Below are positions 1 to 6,087 of a DNA stretch of 20,418 nucleotides, piece by piece. Source of the stretch: a virus; IMG/VR virus record IMGVR_UViG_3300024358_000310, positions 1-20,418 of that record; one strand, written 5' to 3'. The notes under the pieces are model-generated. The model saw nothing but the letters and a program-made list of their open reading frames with translations, did no database searches and was not told where the DNA came from. Each line of letters starts with the position of its first letter. The stretch's first letter is position 1. The position numbers and the translations under genes were made by a program.

Positions 1-181
1 ATACTGCTCCCATATTCAGTTGCATCCAGTTATTGCCATCGAACACTTCCATTCGTTGCGAACTGGTATTGTATCTCATGTTACCAACGCCCTGTGAACC
101 AGAGTAGTTGTTAATATATGTGCTGGTGGATCCGCCCGATACCTGAACATATCTACCAGTGGGCATTACATTACTAATCAT
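1..181 (-). CDS. Fibre-like structural protein, N-terminal part (truncated by window edge)
   Basis: An open frame begins at ATG 181-179 and runs off the left edge, giving 60 residues of an unfinished protein. It overlaps the stop of the clamp gene by one base (TAATG), which supports the start by translational coupling. The visible part is rich in Gly, Ser, Thr and Asn and contains the pieces MRYN and EVFDGNNWMQL. From memory, an MRYN...EVFDG-W signature recurs in tail-fibre, neck-fibre and other beta-rich appendage proteins of T4-like and other marine phages, where it often lies in a short repeat module. The role is therefore a guess: a virion fibre or decoration protein. The C-terminal part, which would decide this, is outside the window. 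Confidence 0.6.
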   Translation of the reverse strand, partial: MISNVMPTGRYVQVSGGSTSTYINNYSGSQGVGNMRYNTSSQRMEVFDGNNWMQLNMGAV

Positions 182-918
182 TAGGCCGCCTGTGCTGGAA
201 TAATGTATTTGTAAGTTGCTAAACCACTGTCTAAAGTGATTTGAATAGCACCTTCATTACTTAGACTCATCTTTGTATTGTTAACATCTGCAATTTTAAG
301 AATTGCTAAGATTGGTAACACCGGCCAAGTCCAGCCGCGATCCAGTTTACCTGCTACGTTCTGTGCAAACACAAACTCACCACCGTGTGTAGAAGCATCA
401 CCAAAGATAAACTTTAGATTGCCGCCGTCTGTTTTAGCAAGGAATGTTGGATGTTCGTTGTTAGCACCTGCTTGGAAGTTGAAACGTTGAACTGCTGCCA
501 CTGTTGGTTCAATTTCTACATCCCACTTAACACCACGGAACTTGACAGTCTTCATCTTTTCGTTGATGATTTCCTGATTCATAAAACGATAGTCATTGCG
601 GAAGTCACCGTCTTTGTTTTCAAAGTGGATACCTACCGGAATAGTTTCGCCATTTCGTTCTGCTGTAGTAATATTAATTTTAGCATCGTCTTTATATTCG
701 CTGCCGTCTAACAAATATTTGAGCTTTTGTAGTTGCGGCATACCAAACACACCAATCATGTCTGGATAAGGATTAGCAGTTTCTGCCTCCATAATCACAG
801 AACGATCATCTGCCATCGAATTGATAGTAGTTTTTTCTTCTGTGCCTGTAACTTTAACAGTTGTTAGAAAGCCAAGATTTTGTGTATGGCTTACGATGTC
901 TTGTAAAATATCTTTCAT
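181..918 (-). CDS. 45: Probable DNA polymerase sliding clamp (gp45-like)
   Basis: This 245-residue protein is close to the size of T4 gp45 (228 residues), the trimeric ring that tethers the polymerase to DNA and, in T4, activates late transcription. Assignment rests on position directly downstream of the family B polymerase, on length, and on a beta-rich two-domain look with a late strand ending LATYKYIIPAQ, similar to the end of clamp subunits. The middle (about residues 110-170) has KFRGVKWDVEIEPTVAAVQRF followed by a strand-rich stretch. I see no catalytic motif, as expected for a clamp. The polymerase ends in a clamp-binding tail, which fits. The start ATG has GGAG nine bases upstream. 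A sigma70-like promoter (944-972) lies in the 62-base gap before it, so it can be expressed apart from the polymerase. Sequence similarity to T4 gp45 is weak by eye, so a structural comparison would settle it. Confidence 0.72.
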   Translation of the reverse strand: MKDILQDIVSHTQNLGFLTTVKVTGTEEKTTINSMADDRSVIMEAETANPYPDMIGVFGMPQLQKLKYLLDGSEYKDDAKINITTAERNGETIPVGIHFENKDGDFRNDYRFMNQEIINEKMKTVKFRGVKWDVEIEPTVAAVQRFNFQAGANNEHPTFLAKTDGGNLKFIFGDASTHGGEFVFAQNVAGKLDRGWTWPVLPILAILKIADVNNTKMSLSNEGAIQITLDSGLATYKYIIPAQAA

Positions 919-943
919 TTAGAGAGTCTCCATGTATATTAAG

Positions 944-972
944 ATTATATTTAGATCGTGAGTAAAAATCAA
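944..972 (-). promoter_or_regulatory. Sigma70-type promoter for the clamp gene
   Basis: On the minus strand a -35 box TTGATT (972-967) is followed by exactly 17 bases and a perfect TATAAT (949-944). The predicted start of transcription is near 937, leaving an 18-20 base leader that holds the GGAG ribosome site. It has the same spacing and -10 box as the dsbA and dnaJ promoters in this window. A TAAATA (953-948) overlaps the -10 box and might add late activity, but it is a poorer match to the late octamer. Confidence 0.6.
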
Positions 973-980
973 CCTTGAAA

Positions 981-3650
981 TCACTCAAAATCAAAAAGTT
1001 TGCTGAATGTATTATCCGACCTTGTTGAACTGATGTCCCATTCCAAAACACCAATAAGGTTTTCTAGCTTTTCATCGATAACTGTTGTTTCCATTTCAGC
1101 ATCGTCGAACGGCAAATCTTTAAACCATTGAGGTAGTCTGAGTTCGTCTACAGGATATGCAACGCTAGTATAGCCCATAGGATTATCTTTGATCTTGCAG
1201 ACAATGACCTTTGCTCCGTCTACAATGCCCATACTATACTTGTCGTCAAACATACGTTTCAAAGTATTCCAGTTCAAAGAAGCTCTAACATGACCTGGCA
1301 TATTGGCCTTGCCTTGTTTCTTTTCTTTGGCAGCATACTCAGTGATGTTATTAGCTCTCTTAGGCGAACCTTTTTCCCAACCCGGTCTAGTTTTGAATTC
1401 TGTTCTAAAATCTGTGATATACCCTAGAATTTCTTCTTTAGGAACACCATTTAGAACACGAGTTAATACTTCGCTTAAGAAGTCTTGGATAACAACCGGG
1501 GTATCTGACCTCTTGAGATCGAGCCCCATGGCTTTAATTTTGCCTGGTTTCCCGTCGACGTCTGACCGCTTTCCTTCTTTGTCGTAGTAGAGGACTGCAT
1601 ATCGTTTTTTGGTAATGAATAGTCCTTTGGAAGCAACAATCTCGCGACCTGCCTTAATGACCTCTCCTCGAGATTTGGGGACGTGGAATGCATCGGACAT
1701 GAATTTGACGAATGTTCCATTTACTTCTTCTCCTATGGTATCATAAAGTTCAACGACACTTTCCTTAGTCCAAGGAAGTGTGCCTTTCTCGATGTCCTTC
1801 TTTAGCGTAGAATACGCAGAGAAGTAACAAGAGTCTGTGTCACCGTATATGACAGCTTTACCAACATGATCATATTCTCCGGTTATAATTTCGTTTACCT
1901 TACTTGCCATATGCTTGGCAATCTGTCTACCAGTAAGAGTTGTGGACTGTCCGATTCTATTATCAAAGAATCTACAGCCGGGATTAAGAATAGCACCATA
2001 CAGTGAGTTAAGATTAATCTTTTTAACTAACTGACGTTTATCCCAATATTCTTCCTCAATTTTATTGCCAGCCTGGATACATTCTTTTAATTTGGCCTGC
2101 ATTTCTTTACGTTCTTTATACCAACGTGCTAACAGCCCTGGAATGATTCCTTCTACTTCGTAAGTAAAAATAGTCCCGTTGGCTGAAAGCATCCAAGGTT
2201 GATTGCTTTCAAAAATTAAATCATAGATTTGTGCGGCGCTGAGAGTATCGCTACCACTACCCTCCCAATCGATAGTGATTTCTCTACCGACTTCTCTGTT
2301 CATTACAGCAGTATATTCAAGGCTACCAAAGATACCTTCCCATGCTGCCGCGAATGATTTGCCTTTGGCCATTTCTGCTTCGATATATGCTTTAGTTCCG
2401 TCTGGACGTAGTTGGCCTACAATAGTTTCCGGACCCATGTTTAATGCACGAATCGCAGATGGATACAGTGAGTTGATATCAAGTGAACCGATCCACTCGT
2501 GGATGCCTTTCTTAGGATAGGCAACATACGCACCTGCGGCCTGTGTGTCTCCGTGTTCGTCCATCTTTTTACGATTGGGAACGATCATTCCTCGTCTATG
2601 AGCTTCATTGATAATCGCCTGTTCAGTAACAGCCACAGCACCCATAGTAGTCTGTAACAGAACTGTGTTTTCGTGTGCAATCTTGTTAGCTAGATCCAAG
2701 AACTGTAATTTTTTATCTAGTTTATCTAAGAGAGCACAGTCTTGTCTATTATATTCAATGAACTTTTTAAAGTCATTGTTATAAAGCTGATCTAATGTTC
2801 CTTCATAGACAGTTTTACTTTCACCGATTTCCATTTCACCGATCGCATCCAATCGATATGTGTGGCGTTCTTCATAGGTATATTTTCTATAAAGTTCGAG
2901 ACTGTCAAGATGAACACGACCAATTAGATCATAAGTAACAGCACTCTTTCCATATTTTTCGTATTCTCTTTTCTTAGGATAACAGTTCCAAAGACAGAAA
3001 CGTTTAGTATCCTCTTTTGACAGAACTTTAGTTACACGATTAACTGTATAGGGAATATCGAAACCTTCTGAGTTCCAGCCACTTAAAACATCAGCATCTT
3101 CGATAAGATCTAAGAATGTATCTAACATCTCTGCTTCGGTTTCGAACAGCATAGTATTAGGAAAATCTTTTACAGCTTCTTTAGCTTCGATGATATTAAT
3201 GGTCTTTGGGGGAATGGCTAAACAGATTAATGTGTCCATCCATTGCAAATGAACAGCGATAGCAGTAATAGGCATAAATGCATCTTCTGGCGAAGCATAG
3301 CCACGTTCTGGATCAAAGTCCACTTCAATATCAAAGAACGCTACGTTCAGTTTTGGAGCATCGACATTTAGATAATGATCTTCTAGACAGCGATAAATGG
3401 GGTTAATATCGCTTTCGTAAAGTTTTTTGTTTGAATGTATCGCAAGTTCTTTGCGAAGTTCTTTGATATTTTTACAACTGACCTTATTAAGAGGCTCACC
3501 CTTGATAGATTGATATTTTCCTCTTGGGTCGTGATAGTAAAAAATGTGCTTGGCAGGGTAGTCTTTAAAATGCCTCTGCCCTTTGTCATCACGCTCAACG
3601 ACACGAATCATGTCATCGTCGCGATCATAGAATGCGTCAACGTAACTCAA
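981..3650 (-). CDS. 43: Family B DNA polymerase with 3'-5' exonuclease (gp43)
   Basis: This is the replicative polymerase, 889 residues against 898 in T4. All family B landmarks are visible: exonuclease I FFDIEV (D107, E109), exonuclease II SGWNSEGFDIPY (D198), exonuclease III YNRQDC (D304), polymerase motif A SLDINSLYPS (D391), motif B KKINLNSLYGA (about 543-553) and motif C IYGDTDSCYF (D604, D606). A KKRYAV stretch follows, as in other family members. The last residues, FSKLFDFE, resemble the T4 polymerase tail that binds the sliding clamp. No key residue is missing, so both polymerase and proofreading activity are expected. The start is an unusual TTG at 3650, six bases after GGAG; no better ATG precedes it in frame. 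The small membrane-protein gene ends 76 bases upstream, and the ribosome site may lie in a hairpin (3641-3673). Confidence 0.97.
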   Translation of the reverse strand: MSYVDAFYDRDDDMIRVVERDDKGQRHFKDYPAKHIFYYHDPRGKYQSIKGEPLNKVSCKNIKELRKELAIHSNKKLYESDINPIYRCLEDHYLNVDAPKLNVAFFDIEVDFDPERGYASPEDAFMPITAIAVHLQWMDTLICLAIPPKTINIIEAKEAVKDFPNTMLFETEAEMLDTFLDLIEDADVLSGWNSEGFDIPYTVNRVTKVLSKEDTKRFCLWNCYPKKREYEKYGKSAVTYDLIGRVHLDSLELYRKYTYEERHTYRLDAIGEMEIGESKTVYEGTLDQLYNNDFKKFIEYNRQDCALLDKLDKKLQFLDLANKIAHENTVLLQTTMGAVAVTEQAIINEAHRRGMIVPNRKKMDEHGDTQAAGAYVAYPKKGIHEWIGSLDINSLYPSAIRALNMGPETIVGQLRPDGTKAYIEAEMAKGKSFAAAWEGIFGSLEYTAVMNREVGREITIDWEGSGSDTLSAAQIYDLIFESNQPWMLSANGTIFTYEVEGIIPGLLARWYKERKEMQAKLKECIQAGNKIEEEYWDKRQLVKKINLNSLYGAILNPGCRFFDNRIGQSTTLTGRQIAKHMASKVNEIITGEYDHVGKAVIYGDTDSCYFSAYSTLKKDIEKGTLPWTKESVVELYDTIGEEVNGTFVKFMSDAFHVPKSRGEVIKAGREIVASKGLFITKKRYAVLYYDKEGKRSDVDGKPGKIKAMGLDLKRSDTPVVIQDFLSEVLTRVLNGVPKEEILGYITDFRTEFKTRPGWEKGSPKRANNITEYAAKEKKQGKANMPGHVRASLNWNTLKRMFDDKYSMGIVDGAKVIVCKIKDNPMGYTSVAYPVDELRLPQWFKDLPFDDAEMETTVIDEKLENLIGVLEWDISSTRSDNTFSKLFDFE

Positions 3651-3673
3651 ATTTTTCTCCTATGCAATTTACG
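3641..3673 (-). promoter_or_regulatory. Possible RNA hairpin over the gene 43 ribosome site
   Basis: On the minus strand CGTAA (3673-3669) can pair with TTACG (3645-3641), with a small inner ATT/AAT pairing, which places GGAG (3660-3657) and the TTG start codon (3650-3648) inside the structure. T4 gp43 is known to repress its own translation by binding a hairpin operator at its ribosome site, so this is a candidate operator. The stem is short, AT-rich and interrupted, and the right arm is coding sequence, so chance is quite possible. Confidence 0.3.
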
Positions 3674-3726
3674 GCTTGCAAATACCTAACTTGCGGTTTA
3701 TGGCCTCGCCTACCATCTAACTTTAT

Positions 3727-4020
3727 TTAACTAATTAGCATTCTCACCAGCCCAAGCGTATCAATGGTGGTGAGCAAGATGTAGTTAGCCAACATGCCAA
3801 AAGATTTCCTAGTCCAAGCAGCCCAAGCATACATAGCACAACCAGCGATCCAAACAGGATATAAAGCAAGGAGTGGAGGATTGGGAACCGTGAGCGCCAT
3901 AGTGATGCTGCATCCAATTGAGACAGCCCAAGCAAGGAGCTCAATAATAAAACGTAAACGGTTAGATGCCCAATCATCTTTTATCCATTCTATTGTTGGG
4001 CGGAATATATCATTTATCAT
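3727..4020 (-). CDS. Small multi-pass membrane protein, conserved unknown
   Basis: This 97-residue protein has a charged N-terminal part (IEWIKDDWASNRLRF) and then three or four hydrophobic segments, roughly residues 24-43, 47-68 and 74-95. The pieces WIKDDWASNRLRF and SFGMLANYILLTTIDT match, from memory, a small conserved membrane protein of T4-like cyanophages and relatives that has no known function. It should sit in the host inner membrane. Its ATG follows the dsbA stop without a gap (TAAATG), with AAGGA a few bases upstream, so it is translationally coupled to dsbA and likely made early or mid infection with the replication genes. I see no enzymatic motif. A transporter-like role is conceivable but nothing visible shows it. 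Confidence 0.8.
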   Translation of the reverse strand: MINDIFRPTIEWIKDDWASNRLRFIIELLAWAVSIGCSITMALTVPNPPLLALYPVWIAGCAMYAWAAWTRKSFGMLANYILLTTIDTLGLVRMLIS

Positions 4021-4287
4021 TTAGTCCTTTTCCGGTAATTTCTTAGTTACGCCAAGGATCATTTCAATTTCATCCCACTCTTGCTCGTGTTCTTTCCAAT
4101 TGTCTTTGTGTGCAATACGAATAGCTTTATTAATCCAGCTTGGTTTGATTTGTAGTTCTTCGGCAACTGCTTTAACAGTTTCTTTTAAGCCTTCTTGTAA
4201 ATCTTCTACTTCTCGAAGCACATTACCGCCTTCATTAATGAGACGTTCTAGTTTTGCTTTTTCTTCGGGACCGTAAATTTTTGACAT
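4021..4287 (-). CDS. dsbA: DsbA-like double-stranded DNA-binding protein
   Basis: This 88-residue helical, charged protein matches the pattern of phage DsbA from T4-like cyanophages: an N-terminal EEKAKLERLINEGGNVLREV helix, then ETVKAVAEELQIKPSWINKA, then an acidic tail. The middle piece looks like a helix-turn-helix (AEELQIKPSWINKAIR, about residues 41-56). In T4, DsbA binds double-stranded DNA around late promoters and modestly aids late transcription; it is unrelated to the bacterial disulfide enzyme of the same name. It is the first gene of the dsbA, membrane protein, gene 43 transcription unit, behind its own sigma70-like promoter, with GGAG eight bases upstream of the ATG. The assignment is by remembered family pattern and size. 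Confidence 0.72.
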   Translation of the reverse strand: MSKIYGPEEKAKLERLINEGGNVLREVEDLQEGLKETVKAVAEELQIKPSWINKAIRIAHKDNWKEHEQEWDEIEMILGVTKKLPEKD

Positions 4288-4312
4288 TTGTTAACTCCAA
4301 GTAATAATGTTT

Positions 4313-4341
4313 ATTATATAGCCATAAAAAAAGCCGGTCAA
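4313..4341 (-). promoter_or_regulatory. Sigma70-type promoter for dsbA, overlapping a terminator
   Basis: The minus strand has TTGACC (4341-4336), a 17-base spacer and TATAAT (4318-4313). The -35 box covers the last three loop bases and the first three bases of the 3' arm of the terminator at 4326-4356, and the spacer contains the terminator T-run. The start of transcription should be near 4306, giving a leader of about 19 bases with GGAG. Confidence 0.7.
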
Positions 4342-4356
4342 TGAATAACCGGCTTT
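4326..4356 (-). terminator. Intrinsic terminator of the mosaic structural unit
   Basis: On the minus strand AAAGCCGGT (4356-4348) pairs perfectly with ACCGGCTTT (4338-4330) around a nine-base loop, followed by a run of seven T (4332-4326, the first three within the stem end). It starts 19 bases after the stop codon at 4375. The A-rich flank on the other side could let it act in both directions. Confidence 0.88.
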
Positions 4357-4374
4357 ATTTTACCAAAATAAAAA

Positions 4375-5271
4375 TTATTTTTGATCTTCTGCTAGCACGT
4401 CATACATTTCAAATACGCCGCCGTTGCGCTCATAAATTAAACCTGCATATAGATCTGCTTTCATGCCTTCGCCTAGTTTGGCTTTAGCAACACGCTCTGC
4501 CCATGTAAACAATGCTTTGTCTACAGGATCGATCTGTTGTTGACCACCACTTTCTTGAACTAGCTTAACCATGTCTTTGAAAGATAGTTTTGTTTCGACT
4601 GATTCTGCAACTACTTTCTTAGAAGTTTTTACAGACTCATTCTTTTTACCAAAATACTTTTCTTGTTTAGCACTCATGCCTTTCTTGCCATCTTTCTTGT
4701 CACCGCCTTTTTCGGCAGCAGCTTTTTTCATTGGCTCTTTCTTGTCACCGTCTTTGTCAACGTCTAAGAAATCTGGCTTAGCACCTTCGTCCATTTTCTT
4801 TTCTTTCTTGGCTTTTTTATCTTCTTTATCAGACTTCTTAGCCTCAACCATCTTTAGGAATTTGGATTTAAATTGATCAGGATCAATAGATTCTTTTTTG
4901 GCTTTCTTTGGTTTGCCGCCTTTGTTTGCCGGAGCATCTGTATCATCGTCATCTTTAGGCTCTTCGCTACCACCATACGCTGATGTAGATTTGTGAACTA
5001 AACCAGTTTTAGTTTTAGTAGCAACACCTTTCGATGTAGTTTTCTTGTCGCCTGGTTTCGCATCAGCATCGAATACTTCGTCTACTTTCTTTTCTTCTTT
5101 CTTTTCTTCGGCTTTTTTCTTAGCTTCTGAGATATAAGAAGAAGTTCCTGCTAGAACACGTAGTTGAGCATCTTCGTTAAGCTGAACTGCTTTTGGTAAT
5201 TCTGGAGCTGGGATAACTTCAATTTTGTCATCCATCGAGCTAATTTTTGTAATTAATGATTTAAAGTCCAT
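4375..5271 (-). CDS. Lys/Glu-rich mosaic protein with EF-hand-like loop, probable virion-associated
   Basis: This 298-residue protein is mostly low-complexity and very rich in Lys, Glu and Asp (about residues 50-225), flanked by two ordered-looking ends. An early piece LNEDAQLRVLAGTSSYISEA (31-50) and a C-terminal domain (about 226-298) containing DLYAGLIYERNGGVFEMYDV look familiar from marine T4-like phage proteins of unknown role. Residues 167-181 hold PDFLDVDKDGDKKEP, an EF-hand-like DxDxDG loop also common in such proteins. I see no catalytic motif. High charge, low complexity and a YISE site after which a prohead protease could cut would suit a scaffold or capsid-internal protein; that is inference. 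A late promoter octamer (5298-5305) lies upstream, and a strong terminator follows. Confidence 0.75.
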   Translation of the reverse strand: MDFKSLITKISSMDDKIEVIPAPELPKAVQLNEDAQLRVLAGTSSYISEAKKKAEEKKEEKKVDEVFDADAKPGDKKTTSKGVATKTKTGLVHKSTSAYGGSEEPKDDDDTDAPANKGGKPKKAKKESIDPDQFKSKFLKMVEAKKSDKEDKKAKKEKKMDEGAKPDFLDVDKDGDKKEPMKKAAAEKGGDKKDGKKGMSAKQEKYFGKKNESVKTSKKVVAESVETKLSFKDMVKLVQESGGQQQIDPVDKALFTWAERVAKAKLGEGMKADLYAGLIYERNGGVFEMYDVLAEDQK

Positions 5272-5297
5272 AGTCCTGATCCTAAAGGTGTATAATG

Positions 5298-5305
5298 TAT
5301 TTATC
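5298..5305 (-). promoter_or_regulatory. T4-type late promoter upstream of the 298-residue gene
   Basis: GATAAATA on the minus strand (5305-5298) matches the late octamer TATAAATA in seven of eight positions. It overlaps the stop codon of the preceding gene. Initiation about six bases on gives a leader of some 20 bases with AGGA copies before the ATG at 5271. Confidence 0.55.
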
Positions 5306-5555
5306 TCTTGACTGCTGAGCCGCCAAACAAGCTAACGCCTGTATCCAGAGCATTTCTAGCAGTTCCGTCGGAATTTTTTGGTTGAGAAACTTTGGGCTGA
5401 GGAGGCGCTTTAGTGCCGCTTTTACCAGGTGATCCTGTATAGCTCTTTTTTCCACGAGCTTTTCCTGGGCTTATATGCGGGCTAGCAACGGTAGCGATAT
5501 TACCTGCCGATGTAGCACCAGCTGTAGCTGTTTCAAATATTTCTCTTATTTTCAT
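5301..5555 (-). CDS. Small basic Gly/Ser/Ala-rich protein, probable virion-associated
   Basis: This 84-residue protein begins MKIREIFETATAGATSAGNI and continues with a Gly-, Lys-, Pro- and Ser-rich stretch (SPGKARGKKSYTGSPGKSGT). From memory this signature, including ATAGATSAG and the final SLFGG, recurs in small proteins of marine T4-like phages with no known function. It looks disordered and basic, so it could bind nucleic acid inside the capsid. The start MKIREIFE has the leader shared by neighbours (Glu at position 5, then hydrophobic-aromatic), and I-F-E at 6-8 fits a T4 prohead protease site. There is almost no Shine-Dalgarno sequence; a late promoter octamer lies only seven bases from the ATG, so late mRNA may be nearly leaderless. 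Confidence 0.75.
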   Translation of the reverse strand: MKIREIFETATAGATSAGNIATVASPHISPGKARGKKSYTGSPGKSGTKAPPQPKVSQPKNSDGTARNALDTGVSLFGGSAVKR

Positions 5556-5562
5556 AGTATAA

Positions 5563-5570
5563 TATTTATT
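5563..5570 (-). promoter_or_regulatory. T4-type late promoter upstream of the 84-residue gene
   Basis: AATAAATA (5570-5563, minus strand) matches seven of eight bases of the late octamer. It overlaps the upstream gene's stop codon. A start six bases downstream falls near 5557, two bases before the ATG. Confidence 0.5.
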
Positions 5571-6087
5571 TCTTTCTACCGCTCTTCATATTAGCGCACC
5601 AGTGAGCCATACGTGCTTTTTCACCTGAACTGTTCTTGGCAGTTTTGCGCAACGAGCTAACACTAGCTTTGCAATTTACACCGCTGCGTTTAGCTAGACC
5701 CTTACGCCCTGGCTTTTTGCCGTCAGCAAAGTTTTCAACATTATATGTGGGGTCTGTTTTTTGACGTTTCATTCCCTTAGGTTGATTAGGATCAACCGGA
5801 TCGATATCTGTAGTTGTAAGCCCTAATTTTTCTAAATTTTTAAGATATTCATGTTCTTCTTCTTCGCTACCAAAACTAACAATAGTGCTAGGTGGTCCTT
5901 TACCGAAATCGTGTTTACCTAACCCTTTTAGATCACTGATATGCTGACCAAGTTTATACCAGTCATACACATCAGAAACATCAACTCTAACTGTTCCTTT
6001 AGGCATGGTTGGTTTTGTTTCAGGACCCCTGGGTTTTTCGTTAGGGTGCTGGTCTTCGATTTTTCTAATAAATTCTCTAGCTCTCAT
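5566..6087 (-). CDS. Two-module conserved unknown protein, probable virion-associated
   Basis: This 173-residue protein is built of two modules. Residues about 30-95 contain VDVSDVYDWYKLGQHISDL and GKGPPSTIVSFGSEEEE, and the C-terminal 55 residues contain GRKGLAKRSGVNCKASVSS and then GEKARMAHWCANMKSGRKK, a basic domain. Both modules recall conserved pieces of marine T4-like phage proteins that are found in different combinations; neither has an assigned function. The basic tail suggests DNA contact. The N-terminus MRAREFIRKIE carries the Glu-5 leader shared in this cluster. Its ATG overlaps the stop of the HAD-GH19 gene by four bases (ATGA) with only a weak ribosome site, so it depends on coupling. 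The late promoter of the next gene overlaps its stop codon. Confidence 0.78.
   Translation of the reverse strand: MRAREFIRKIEDQHPNEKPRGPETKPTMPKGTVRVDVSDVYDWYKLGQHISDLKGLGKHDFGKGPPSTIVSFGSEEEEHEYLKNLEKLGLTTTDIDPVDPNQPKGMKRQKTDPTYNVENFADGKKPGRKGLAKRSGVNCKASVSSLRKTAKNSSGEKARMAHWCANMKSGRKK

Noticed and set aside
4571-4876. Plus-strand hydrophobic frame of 101 codons
   Set aside because: Low-complexity Lys/Glu codons of the minus-strand gene read as Phe/Leu/Ser on the other strand; no start signal.
4700-5120. Tandem repeat array in the Lys-rich gene
   Set aside because: The repeats of AAG/GAA-type codons are compositional, with no fixed period or unit, so this is low complexity rather than a repeat array.
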